The position numbers were made by a program, and so were the translations under genes. DNA of 32,061 bases, from the NCBI GenBank assembly GCA_017537905.1, contig JAFYJX010000042.1, positions 1 through 32,061 on the forward strand, in the 5' to 3' direction. This stretch comes from Clostridiales bacterium (lineage in GTDB: Bacteria; Bacillota_A; Clostridia; Saccharofermentanales; Saccharofermentanaceae). The notes under the pieces are model-generated. The model saw only the letters and a program-made list of their open reading frames with translations, did not search any database and was not told where the DNA came from. Positions 8,029 through 15,700 of the stretch are shown piece after piece (the first letter of the stretch is position 1; each line of letters starts with the position of its first letter).

Positions 8029-8057
8029 TTGACTTTGGTTCTACTGCTGTGTTATTC
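8029..8057 (+). promoter_or_regulatory. Promoter of rpsF-ssb-rpsR
   Basis: TTGACT (8029-8034), 17 bases, TTATTC (8052-8057). Transcription would begin about 8064, right at the first leader hairpin. Confidence 0.55.
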
Positions 8058-8062
8058 TTCTC

Positions 8063-8111
8063 GATGCCGCTTATATATGGGCGGTATCCTTGTCCGGATT
8101 TAGAGCCGGAC
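8063..8111 (+). promoter_or_regulatory. Two-hairpin leader of rpsF, candidate S6:S18 autoregulatory site
   Basis: Hairpin 1 pairs GATGCCGC (8063-8070) with GCGGTATC (8081-8088). Hairpin 2 pairs GTCCGG (8092-8097) with CCGGAC (8106-8111) around an 8-base loop. rpsF leaders in many bacteria carry a CCG-containing structure bound by the S6:S18 complex to repress the operon. Position and CCG content fit, but the exact consensus was not verified. Confidence 0.5.
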
Positions 8112-8138
8112 CGTAAAGTCCAGAAGGAGGTGAATGAC

Positions 8139-8426
8139 ATGGCAAACCAATATCGTTTGATCGCTATCCTCAGCACCGCTAACGGTGAAGAGGGAATTGC
8201 TTCTCTTACTGACACAATTAAGGCTAAGATCGAATCAGGTGCTACGATTGACACATTCGATGCAATCGGAACACGTGAGCTCGCTTACGAGATTGATGGT
8301 CAGAAGAACGGCTACTATGTTCAGGCTGTATTTACTGCCGATAGCGTTTTCCCTAAGGAAATTGAGCGTGTTCTCAAGATTACTGATGGTGTAATCCGTT
8401 ATCTCATTGTTCGTGTCGGTGAGTAA
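8139..8426 (+). CDS. rpsF: 30S ribosomal protein S6
   Basis: S6 binds the central domain of 16S rRNA together with S18 in the small subunit platform. The 95-residue product begins MANQYRLIAILS and has the normal S6 length and its alternating sheet-helix pattern; the region near 62-90 ends with the typical ITDGVIRYLIVRV strand. The start at 8139 follows GGAGGTGA (8126-8133); an upstream in-frame start at 8025 would place translation across the promoter and leader and is rejected. It is the first gene of the classic rpsF-ssb-rpsR operon, which keeps S6 and S18 synthesis matched. Confidence 0.97.
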   Translation: MANQYRLIAILSTANGEEGIASLTDTIKAKIESGATIDTFDAIGTRELAYEIDGQKNGYYVQAVFTADSVFPKEIERVLKITDGVIRYLIVRVGE

Positions 8427-8453
8427 TCACTTTTGACAGGAAGGTAACAGTAA

Positions 8454-8960
8454 ATGAACAAAGTAGAATTAGTCGGAAGACTTACTAAGGACCCGGAAGT
8501 AAAGCTTACATCCAACCAGACCCAGTTTTGCAACTTCACGATCGCTGTTGACAGACGTTTTAAGGATGCCAACGGCCAGAGACAGGCTGATTTCATCAAC
8601 TGCGTTGCATGGCGTCAGACTGCAGTCTTTATTCAGAAGTATTTCCATAAGGGCAACCGCATCGGTTTGGTAGGAAGCATTCAGACCAGAAGCTACGACG
8701 ATCAGAATGGACAGAAGAAGTTCATCACTGAGGTTGTTGTCGACGAGGCAGAATTCGTAGAGTCATCTGGTGTTGCATCCGGTGAGACATATCGTCAGGA
8801 GCCTTCAGCTCCTACACAGTCCTTCAGCGCACCTGCGCCCATGGCACCCATGGCAGATTCAGTTGCTGCAAGTGCTCCTACTGCACCCAACATGCAGATC
8901 GATGCACCTACAGGCGGTTTTGATGAAGGTCAGTCCGGTGAGCTTCCATTTGAGATTTAA
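8454..8960 (+). CDS. ssb: Single-stranded DNA-binding protein
   Basis: SSB coats single-stranded DNA in replication and repair and recruits partners through its C-terminal tip. Residues 1-105 form the OB fold (MNKVELVGRLTKDPEVK start, FINCVAWRQTA at about 43-53). The linker is Ala/Pro/Gln rich. The tip reads QSGELPFEI, whereas the usual end is an acidic run finishing in Pro-Phe; here two residues follow the Phe and there are few acids. AGGAAGG lies upstream of the ATG. It lies 27 bases after rpsF and 19 bases before rpsR, in the standard three-gene order. Confidence 0.97.
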   Translation: MNKVELVGRLTKDPEVKLTSNQTQFCNFTIAVDRRFKDANGQRQADFINCVAWRQTAVFIQKYFHKGNRIGLVGSIQTRSYDDQNGQKKFITEVVVDEAEFVESSGVASGETYRQEPSAPTQSFSAPAPMAPMADSVAASAPTAPNMQIDAPTGGFDEGQSGELPFEI

Positions 8961-8979
8961 TTAAAGGAGATCACTCAAA

Positions 8980-9252
8980 ATGGCAGAAAACAGAGCACCC
9001 AGAGCCGGTGGTAGAGAGTTTGCCGGCGGAATGAGGCAGAGAAGAACACGCAGGAAGGTTTGCAACTTCTGCGCTAATAAGGTTGAATCTATCGACTTTA
9101 TGGATGATGTCACACTCAAGAAGTACATTTCCGAGAACGGAAAGATCCTTCCCAAGAGAATGACAGGCACATGCGCAATCCACCAGCGTGAACTTACAAC
9201 AGCTATCAAGCGTGCACGTCAGGTTGCAATTTTGCCCTACACGGTTCAGTAA
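8980..9252 (+). CDS. rpsR: 30S ribosomal protein S18
   Basis: S18 pairs with S6 on 16S rRNA. The 90-residue protein has the basic arginine-rich N-terminal part and the S18 core ([19 protein letters not shown], then [20 protein letters not shown]). It carries a Cys set, C28-N-F-C31 and C67-A-I-H70, fitting the zinc-binding form of S18 (an inference from the spacing). AAAGGAGAT precedes the ATG by about ten bases. The stop codon is directly followed by the 16-base repeat that also follows the Sua5 gene. No terminator hairpin is seen immediately after it; the next promoter is at 9281. Confidence 0.97.
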   Translation: MAENRAPRAGGREFAGGMRQRRTRRKVCNFCANKVESIDFMDDVTLKKYISENGKILPKRMTGTCAIHQRELTTAIKRARQVAILPYTVQ

Positions 9253-9267
9253 TCCGTTTTTGGGACA
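9252..9267 (+). repeat. 16-base direct repeat, copy 2, abutting the rpsR stop
   Basis: Exact match to 7862-7877. A further shared block AATCTGCTC occurs downstream of each copy (7919-7927 and 9289-9297). Confidence 0.7.
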
Positions 9268-9280
9268 ATAGTTGTCAGGT

Positions 9281-9311
9281 TTAACACAAATCTGCTCAGC
9301 TAAGTTATAAT
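9281..9311 (+). promoter_or_regulatory. Promoter of the rplI-dnaB-tilS operon
   Basis: A perfect TATAAT at 9306-9311 is preceded by TTAACA at 9281-9286, a long spacer of 19 bases (18 if TAACAC at 9282-9287 is used). The leader hairpin starts about seven bases after the expected start site. Confidence 0.5.
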
Positions 9312-9324
9312 TTAAAAAATGTAT

Positions 9325-9383
9325 AACAATCGGGCCCTCCCGGAGCATATAATATGTTCTTAGGAGACAGCCCGATTGTTTTG
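9325..9383 (+). promoter_or_regulatory. Long leader hairpin before rplI, possible attenuator
   Basis: AACAATCGGGC (9325-9335) pairs perfectly with GCCCGATTGTT (9370-9380). Inside, CTCC (9337-9340) can pair with GGAG (9363-9366) and GAGCATA with TATGTTC near 9343-9359, so the whole 56-base element folds into one long hairpin. TTTT at 9379-9382 follows closely, so it could stop transcription. The ribosome binding site of rplI begins about 28 bases downstream. Confidence 0.6.
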
Positions 9384-9419
9384 TAAATCTAATATCCGGG
9401 TTATCGGCGGAGGTTATTT

Positions 9420-9866
9420 ATGAAGGTAATACTGCTTTCTGATGTCAAGAATGTCGGCAAAGCCAATGACGTTGTGAACGTCAGCGACGGTTATGCGAGG
9501 AACTTCCTTTTTAAGAAGGGACTTGCCAAGGAAGTCAATTCCGCGAATCTCAATGAAGTTAAGCTTCAGACCGGTGCTAAGGCAGAGCACGAGCGCAGGG
9601 CATTGATCGCAGCACAGGAGGCTAAGAAGGTCCTTGACGGTAAGGTATTTAAGGTAGTTGCCAGAGGCGGCGCAGACGGAAGACTCTATGGTGCCGTTAC
9701 GGCTCAGGATATTTCCGACAGCCTTAAGAAGGAAGGCTTCGATATCGACAAGAAGAAGGTCGTTATCTCCAGCCCTATTAAGAATACCGGAATGTTTAAG
9801 ACAAGAGTTAAGCTTCACCCCCAGGTATCTGCCGATATCAATGTTGAAGTAGTTACAGGTGCCTGA
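9420..9866 (+). CDS. rplI: 50S ribosomal protein L9
   Basis: L9 is a two-domain protein on the large subunit near the L1 stalk. The 148-residue length is standard. The N-terminal domain starts [30 protein letters not shown] (given here as the family signature, residues 1-30 in parts: [14 protein letters not shown] and [14 protein letters not shown]). A long central helix of Lys/Ala/Glu residues (about 45-75) connects to the C-terminal domain. GGAGG at 9409-9413 precedes the start. It lies 18 bases before dnaB; the rplI-dnaB pairing is common in Firmicutes. Confidence 0.97.
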   Translation: MKVILLSDVKNVGKANDVVNVSDGYARNFLFKKGLAKEVNSANLNEVKLQTGAKAEHERRALIAAQEAKKVLDGKVFKVVARGGADGRLYGAVTAQDISDSLKKEGFDIDKKKVVISSPIKNTGMFKTRVKLHPQVSADINVEVVTGA

Positions 9867-9884
9867 TTAAGGTTTTGATTTTAT

Positions 9885-11501
9885 ATGGCTGAAGATCTGG
9901 ATTATCTGAATAATCTTATCGATCAGGGAACTGATACGAACGGCGAAGTAGACGTGGAGATGGCGCTTCTTGCTCTTTGCATGCGCAGAAACAGCGCTAT
10001 TCTCAAAGTCGTCGAGAACAAGATCGAAGAGAAGGATTTCTCCGACGCCCGTAACCGTGTCATCTATGGTGTCATTACTGACATGTTCCTTGATAATGCC
10101 CAGATCGACAGGATCACCGTATTTTCCGAACTGGAGAGAAGAGGTCTTGCCGACAAGGCAGGCGGACAGAGATATGTATACAGAGTAGGCGACAAGACTG
10201 CAGTCCAGACAGCTTTGGACAGCTATATAGAGGCTATCCGCGAGAGATCTGACAGAGCAAAGCTCCTTAAGGCAGTAGAAGACGTTAAGACCAAGGCGAC
10301 AGACGGCAAGATGCGTGCAGCCGAGGCTGTTGATTATGCCGTTTCCGAGATCTCGGCACTGAGGAGTGCAGGTGAGACCAAGGGCTTTGAGGGCATGCCG
10401 GACATCCTTAAGATGACCATGACGGAAATCTATAAGGAACTTAAGGACGATAACGTCGGAGGCAAGGTCAAGGTCGGATTCCCCAAGCTCGATTCCATGC
10501 TTGGCGGTTTAAGGCCCGGTTCGCTTAATATCCTTGCGGCGCGTCCGAGTATGGGTAAGTCCGCGCTTGCTATCAATATGGCTGCGAATGTAGCCGCTAA
10601 CCAGAATCCTGTCGCGATCTTCTCACTCGAGATGAGTAAGTCTGAGATAGCGTCCAGACTTATGTCTTCGTTCATGAACAAGCCCGTCAGCGAGATCATC
10701 TATTCGCATAAGATGAGCGAGGGCGACCAGAAGCAGATCGACAGGGCATTAAAGCTCCTGGCAGAGTATCCGATCTTCATCGATGACAACTCGGATACCA
10801 ACCCTATTACCATGAAGTCTAAGCTCACGCAGCTTTTTGCAGGTCCCAACAAGCCCAGGCTCGTTGTTATCGACTATCTGCAGCTCATGACAATGCCCGG
10901 CAACGGCAGCAAATCCCGTAATGAAGAAGTTACGGCTATTTCCAGATCTTTGAAGCTCCTTGCAAAGGAGTTCAACATTCCAATCATTGCTCTTTCGCAG
11001 CTCTCCAGAGGCGCTGCGCAGAGAGATGACCATACTCCCCAGCTTTCCGACTTGAGAGATTCAGGTGCCATCGAGCAGGACGCCGATACGGTAATGTTTA
11101 TCGACAGACCTGACTACTACAAGAAGAAGGATGAGGAAGGTTCGGCTGAAGGAGAGGAAGCTCCACAGACAGTTAATTTCAAGGATAAGGACGATGCTAA
11201 GCCCGCTTACATCTACCTCTCGAAGAACCGTCACGGCAGGACCGGCAGGGACTCGGTTTGGTGGGTCCCCAGAAAAACAATGTTTATCGAGCACAGCGAT
11301 AAGGATCCCGAAGAGGATTCCGGCAGTGCTTATACCAGGACTGTGGACGGCGATACCGCTTCACAGAACTATAATTTTGAGAGTGTAACGACGGATGAGG
11401 GTCCGATCCCGGAGCCTCCCATGCCCGGCAATGATGATATCCCGCCTGAGAATGACGACTTCTTTGCCCAGGCAAACGACAGTTTTCCGGACGGTTTTTA
11501 A
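9885..11501 (+). CDS. dnaB: Replicative DNA helicase DnaB
   Basis: DnaB is the hexameric 5'-3' helicase at the replication fork. The N-terminal domain (about 20-125) binds primase; the RecA-like domain carries Walker A ARPSMGKSA (219-227), Walker B LVVIDYLQL (326-334), and SQLSRGAAQRDDHTPQLSDL (371-390). At 538 residues it is longer than the usual 440-460. The extra length comes from a charged insert at about 413-440, between DRPDYY and the YLSKNRHG strand, and from a 65-residue acidic Pro/Asp-rich tail after MFIEH. The ribosome binding site is weak (AAGG, 12 bases upstream), so translation may be coupled to rplI. The stop is 3 bases before the tilS start. Confidence 0.96.
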   Translation: MAEDLDYLNNLIDQGTDTNGEVDVEMALLALCMRRNSAILKVVENKIEEKDFSDARNRVIYGVITDMFLDNAQIDRITVFSELERRGLADKAGGQRYVYRVGDKTAVQTALDSYIEAIRERSDRAKLLKAVEDVKTKATDGKMRAAEAVDYAVSEISALRSAGETKGFEGMPDILKMTMTEIYKELKDDNVGGKVKVGFPKLDSMLGGLRPGSLNILAARPSMGKSALAINMAANVAANQNPVAIFSLEMSKSEIASRLMSSFMNKPVSEIIYSHKMSEGDQKQIDRALKLLAEYPIFIDDNSDTNPITMKSKLTQLFAGPNKPRLVVIDYLQLMTMPGNGSKSRNEEVTAISRSLKLLAKEFNIPIIALSQLSRGAAQRDDHTPQLSDLRDSGAIEQDADTVMFIDRPDYYKKKDEEGSAEGEEAPQTVNFKDKDDAKPAYIYLSKNRHGRTGRDSVWWVPRKTMFIEHSDKDPEEDSGSAYTRTVDGDTASQNYNFESVTTDEGPIPEPPMPGNDDIPPENDDFFAQANDSFPDGF

Positions 11502-11504
11502 AAT

Positions 11505-13040
11505 TTGAAAAATGAAGAGACAGCTGAGATCTTAGACAAGGTCCTTGAGTTTTCCAAAAGTAAAGGGCTCTTTGACTGTGGCATTATTGTTGTCGGTCTG
11601 TCCGGAGGTCCAGATTCTGTCGCTTTGCTCCATATCCTTAAGGGACTTAAGAACTGTTTTGACATAGATTGTGATATCTATGCCCTCCATTGCAATCACC
11701 ATTTAAGACCTGTTGTATGTGACGAGGAAGCAGAACTCGTAAGGGAGCTCTGCAAAGAAAATAATGTCGAACTGAAGGTTTTGGATTTTGACTGCAAGGC
11801 ATTTTCGGAGCAGAACCGCATTTCAGAAGAGACCGCAGGAAGAGTCTTAAGATATGAAGCTTTCGAGCAGTACGCTAAAGCACTCGAAAAGGCCACGGGT
11901 AAAACTGTCCGCGTAGCTATCGCACATCACAAGGATGATGTTGCTGAGACCATGATGATGAACCTCTTCAGAGGAGCAGGGTTGGAAGGTCTTGTTAATC
12001 CCAGGCCTGTTGCGGGAAGGATCATAAGGCCGCTTCTCTGCCTTAAGAAGAGTGAACTCGTGGATTATCTTAATACGCTCGGCATAAATTATGCTGTCGA
12101 CCAGACAAACTTTACGACAGAAGGTACGCGCAATACCTGGCGTAACGATATCCTGCCGAAGATCTCTGAATCCTATGGCGATCCCACGGTACCCCTTACG
12201 AGGACATATAAGCTTTTATCGGACGATCTCGATTTCATCAGCAGGGAGGCCTTTGAGGCATATTCGGCAGGCCGCAGGCTGATCTCGGATTATCCCGTGC
12301 TGTCGGTAGCATGCATCAAGGATCTTCACAATGCAATGAAGTCCCGTGCCGTCAGATCATTGTGGCAGGAGACATTCGGAGACCTTATCGATTTCGAGGA
12401 AAGCAACTTAAACGACTGCTTTGATCTTATCGGAAGCGCGCCTTCGGGCGAGGTTTTCCTGGATATGCCTTTCGGCAGGAAGGCATACAGGCACGGCGAT
12501 GTTTTCGCGTTCGGAACAACAGAAAGCATAAAGTCTCTGGCCTTAAAGATCGCTGAAGAAATGGGATTTTTCGTGGTTGGCGGTCCTGTAAATCTCGAGA
12601 TCTCACTTCCTGAGACCGAAGATCAGGACAAAAATAACGCAAAGATACCGCATTCGTTATATATATTAAAAACAAGAATAATTGAGAACGCGCGCGAATT
12701 GGAGTATAATAATTTTTCGTGGTTTTGCCCTATTGAAGCGTTCGATGAGGGCAGGATCACGGCAGGTAATCCGGGCGGAATCGGTACGCCTCTCAAGATG
12801 AAGAGAGCAGGTTCTTCGGGCAGCAAAGAGCTTAACCGCTTGCTTACTGACCTTAAGATCCCTGAATCTGCGAGATCTCACATCCTCTTTATCCAAAAGG
12901 ACGGGGAGATCCTATGGTTACCGGGATTCGGACACGGCATCGGATTTACGAATGCCGTAAGTTACGGAAAATGCATCGCGGAGAGACAGAGCGAAGGTAA
13001 GCCTGAGACTTTTGTCAGGATCGCGATAGAAAGGCAGTAA
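11505..13040 (+). CDS. tilS: tRNA(Ile)-lysidine synthetase TilS
   Basis: TilS attaches lysine to C34 of the CAU-anticodon tRNA-Ile, letting it read AUA. The PP-loop ATP-binding motif SGGPDS is at residues 33-38, followed by LHCNHHLRP and HHKDDVAETMMMN typical of TilS. The C-terminal TilS domain is at about 435-500. The length, 511, is normal for Firmicutes. The start is TTG at 11505, three bases after the dnaB stop; no in-frame ATG or GTG lies before the PP-loop, and the nearby ATG at 11512 is out of frame. No good ribosome binding site is visible, so coupling to dnaB is likely. An AT-rich stretch at 12660-12720 holds a promoter-like sequence. Confidence 0.95.
   Translation: MKNEETAEILDKVLEFSKSKGLFDCGIIVVGLSGGPDSVALLHILKGLKNCFDIDCDIYALHCNHHLRPVVCDEEAELVRELCKENNVELKVLDFDCKAFSEQNRISEETAGRVLRYEAFEQYAKALEKATGKTVRVAIAHHKDDVAETMMMNLFRGAGLEGLVNPRPVAGRIIRPLLCLKKSELVDYLNTLGINYAVDQTNFTTEGTRNTWRNDILPKISESYGDPTVPLTRTYKLLSDDLDFISREAFEAYSAGRRLISDYPVLSVACIKDLHNAMKSRAVRSLWQETFGDLIDFEESNLNDCFDLIGSAPSGEVFLDMPFGRKAYRHGDVFAFGTTESIKSLALKIAEEMGFFVVGGPVNLEISLPETEDQDKNNAKIPHSLYILKTRIIENARELEYNNFSWFCPIEAFDEGRITAGNPGGIGTPLKMKRAGSSGSKELNRLLTDLKIPESARSHILFIQKDGEILWLPGFGHGIGFTNAVSYGKCIAERQSEGKPETFVRIAIERQ
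12682..12710 (+). promoter_or_regulatory. Promoter-like site inside tilS
   Basis: TTGAGA (12682-12687), exactly 17 bases, then a perfect TATAAT (12705-12710). It would direct a transcript covering hpt and ftsH starting about 330 bases before hpt. Confidence 0.5.
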
Positions 13041-13046
13041 AGTACT

Positions 13047-13571
13047 ATGGCAATCAATACTGATCAGGTGTTAGTTTCTCATAGTGAGATCGAGCAGATG
13101 CTTGAGCGTTTAAGCGGCGAGATCAACCGCGACTATGGTGATGAACCTCTTGTCGTCGTAGGTATCCTTACCGGTGCTTTTATCTTTACTGCTGACCTTG
13201 TAAGAAAACTTGAGATGCCTGTTATAGTTGATTTTATGCAGGTCTCATCTTATGTCGGTGAGTTCTCCACAGGAGAACTTAAGATCAAGAAAGATATGTC
13301 TTATGACATCAAGGATATGAATGTCCTTATCGTCGAAGACATTATCGATACGGGAAGGACTCTTGCTCTTCTTAAGGAACAGCTCCTTAAAAGACAGCCC
13401 AAGTCCCTTAAGATCTGCACTGCATTCGATAAGCCGAGCAGAAGAGTCAACGACCTGGTACCGGATTATAACGGGATCATCGTCCCGGATGAATTCATTG
13501 TCGGATATGGTCTTGACCTTGACGGCAAATATAGAGATTTCGACGACATTAGGATCGTAAGAAAGGAATAA
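13047..13571 (+). CDS. hpt: Hypoxanthine phosphoribosyltransferase
   Basis: This type I phosphoribosyltransferase turns hypoxanthine (and often guanine) plus PRPP into IMP or GMP. The PRPP-binding loop VEDIIDTG is at residues 96-103, and the loop FMQVSSYVGE (63-72) and purine-contact region IVPDEFIVGYGLD near the C-terminus match the HPRT family. The length, 174, is typical. It lies 6 bases after tilS and 6 bases before ftsH, the common Firmicutes order tilS-hpt-ftsH. No strong ribosome binding site is visible at the usual spacing (AAAGG about 13 bases upstream). A second salvage enzyme, xpt, is at 24902. Confidence 0.96.
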   Translation: MAINTDQVLVSHSEIEQMLERLSGEINRDYGDEPLVVVGILTGAFIFTADLVRKLEMPVIVDFMQVSSYVGEFSTGELKIKKDMSYDIKDMNVLIVEDIIDTGRTLALLKEQLLKRQPKSLKICTAFDKPSRRVNDLVPDYNGIIVPDEFIVGYGLDLDGKYRDFDDIRIVRKE

Positions 13572-13577
13572 GAGAAA

Positions 13578-15632
13578 GTGTCATCAGATAAGAATGAAAA
13601 GAATATCAAACCGATAGGCGGAGGATTATTCTTCTACGTCATTATGATAGTCGTATTGATTGCATTCTCGACTATCGTGTTTGGTGGAAATTACGGACAG
13701 AAGGAAAAGAAGACTCTGTCTGACGTTATGACGATCATCGAAGACGAGGGCAATGAAGTAAGCCTCGTAGAGATCAAGGGAACGACAGTTGTTGTAACCT
13801 ACAAAGATTCCAACAAGATCAATCAGCAGGTTACCCAGGACATTCCTTATGAGTACGTAGATGATCTCGTTTTAAAGCTTGAGAAGGCTAAGAACCAGGG
13901 CAAGATCGATAATTATAACTACACCGAACCGTTTGACTGGTCCCTGATCGTTAATGTAGTACTGTTCGCGGTATCCCTGATCGTTGTGGTAGTTCTCTTC
14001 ATGAGCATCACAAGACAGAGCAGAGACGGCAACAGCGTATTCAGCTTCGGTAATAACCGCGCCAGATTGTCAGACCCTAACAAAGACAAGGTCAAGTTCT
14101 CTGACGTCGCAGGTTCTGTAGAAGAGAAGGAAGAGCTCCAGGAAATCGTTGATTTCCTTAAGAACCCTAAGAAGTACCAGCAGCTCGGAGCCAAGATCCC
14201 GAAGGGCGTTCTCCTCTATGGTGCACCCGGTACAGGTAAGACATTGCTTGCCAGAGCCGTTGCAGGCGAAGCAGGTGTTAAGTTCTTCTATATCTCAGGT
14301 TCTGACTTCGTCGAAATGCTTGTCGGTGTCGGTGCTTCACGTGTAAGATCACTCTTCTCCGATGCCAAGAAGGAAGCTCCTTCCGTAGTATTCATCGATG
14401 AGATCGATGCAGTCGGCCGTAAGAGAGGCGCAGGCCTTGGCGGCGGACAGGATGAGCGTGAGCAGACATTGAACCAGATCCTTGTAGAGATGGATGGTTT
14501 CGATGTTAACTCCAATGTTATCGTTATGGCAGCTACAAACCGTGTTGACGTTCTTGACCCGGCACTTCTCCGTCCGGGCCGTTTTGACAGACGTATCATG
14601 GTAAATATGCCTGACGCAGATGAGCGTGAAGCTATCCTTAAGATCCATGCCAGAAAGAAGCCCCTCGCAAAGGACGTTGACCTCCACGAGGTTGCTCTTT
14701 CAACAGTCGGATTTACAGGTGCTGACCTGGAGAACCTTCTTAACGAAGCAGCTCTCATGACAGCACGTCATAACAAAAAAGAGATTACGATGCAGGAGAT
14801 CACTGACGCTACTTTCAGAGTTCAGATGGGTCCCCAGAAGAATTCAAAGAAGTTAAGCGACAAGGTAAAGCGCCTTACTGCTTATCACGAAGCAGGCCAC
14901 GCAGTTGTGCTCCGTGCTACTTCCGAGTTCGAGAAGGTCGACCGTGTAACGATCATCCCTGCAGGCAGAGCAGGCGGATTTACTGCTTATAAGCCGATCG
15001 AAGATACTGATTTCTATACAGAGAAGATGCTCCTCGATACCATCAAGATGGCATTGGGTGGACGAGCAGCTGAAGAGATCTTCCTCGGCGAAGTTTCCAC
15101 CGGCGCGTCATCTGATCTTCAGACATGCAACAACATCGCGAAAAACATGATCAAGCGTTACGGTCTTTCCAAGAAGTTCCGCAACATGGTATTCGGCGAT
15201 GAGAACGAAGAAGTATTCTTAGGTTACTCAATGGGCCAGGTCCAGAGCTATTCTGACCAGACTGCAGCAGCTATCGACGAAGAGATCAAGTACATCATCG
15301 ATTCCTGCTATGAAGAGACCAAGAGGATCCTCCTGGAGAAGAAGGCAGTAGTTGAGGGCCTTTCGAAGAGACTTATTGAAAAGCTTACTGTTGACGGTCC
15401 TGATTTCGAGAAGATCTATGAGGCAGACGGCAACTTAAGTGCCGTATATCCTCAGGAGTATTCCGGAATCAGCACAGAGCCCGATGTAACTACAGCATAT
15501 GAAGCTCCGGAAACAAAGCCTGAGCCTGTCGCAGCTTACGAATCTGTTGAAACAGCGCCTGCTGAGAGCAAGCCTGCTTCAAAGCCCGCTGAAGACAGCG
15601 ATGATACCATCGATCCGGGCCCGACAGACTAA
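13578..15632 (+). CDS. ftsH: ATP-dependent zinc metalloprotease FtsH
   Basis: FtsH is the membrane AAA+ protease that degrades misfolded and regulatory membrane and soluble proteins. Two transmembrane helices (about 17-37 and 121-143) flank the extracytoplasmic domain. The AAA module has Walker A GAPGTGKT (215-222), Walker B FIDEID (272-277) and the second region of homology around 320-340. The protease zinc motif is HEAGH (437-441). The C-terminal 65 residues are Pro/Glu/Ala-rich, a common extension. The start is GTG at 13578, preceded at about 9 bases by AAGGA; the sequence just after it runs into the first membrane helix, as expected. Confidence 0.98.
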   Translation: MSSDKNEKNIKPIGGGLFFYVIMIVVLIAFSTIVFGGNYGQKEKKTLSDVMTIIEDEGNEVSLVEIKGTTVVVTYKDSNKINQQVTQDIPYEYVDDLVLKLEKAKNQGKIDNYNYTEPFDWSLIVNVVLFAVSLIVVVVLFMSITRQSRDGNSVFSFGNNRARLSDPNKDKVKFSDVAGSVEEKEELQEIVDFLKNPKKYQQLGAKIPKGVLLYGAPGTGKTLLARAVAGEAGVKFFYISGSDFVEMLVGVGASRVRSLFSDAKKEAPSVVFIDEIDAVGRKRGAGLGGGQDEREQTLNQILVEMDGFDVNSNVIVMAATNRVDVLDPALLRPGRFDRRIMVNMPDADEREAILKIHARKKPLAKDVDLHEVALSTVGFTGADLENLLNEAALMTARHNKKEITMQEITDATFRVQMGPQKNSKKLSDKVKRLTAYHEAGHAVVLRATSEFEKVDRVTIIPAGRAGGFTAYKPIEDTDFYTEKMLLDTIKMALGGRAAEEIFLGEVSTGASSDLQTCNNIAKNMIKRYGLSKKFRNMVFGDENEEVFLGYSMGQVQSYSDQTAAAIDEEIKYIIDSCYEETKRILLEKKAVVEGLSKRLIEKLTVDGPDFEKIYEADGNLSAVYPQEYSGISTEPDVTTAYEAPETKPEPVAAYESVETAPAESKPASKPAEDSDDTIDPGPTD

Positions 15633-15651
15633 CAGATATAACAGTCAATAA

Positions 15652-15677
15652 TTAGGCCGTCTTCCGGGACGGCCTAA
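15652..15677 (+). terminator. Stem-loop after ftsH, without a T tract
   Basis: TTAGGCCGTC (15652-15661) pairs perfectly with GACGGCCTAA (15668-15677) around a 6-base loop. The 10-bp GC-rich stem fits a terminator but AATCATAAA follows instead of T residues, so termination may be incomplete or the hairpin may protect the 3' end. Confidence 0.55.
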
Positions 15678-15700
15678 ATCATAAATGGGGGATGATTAAT

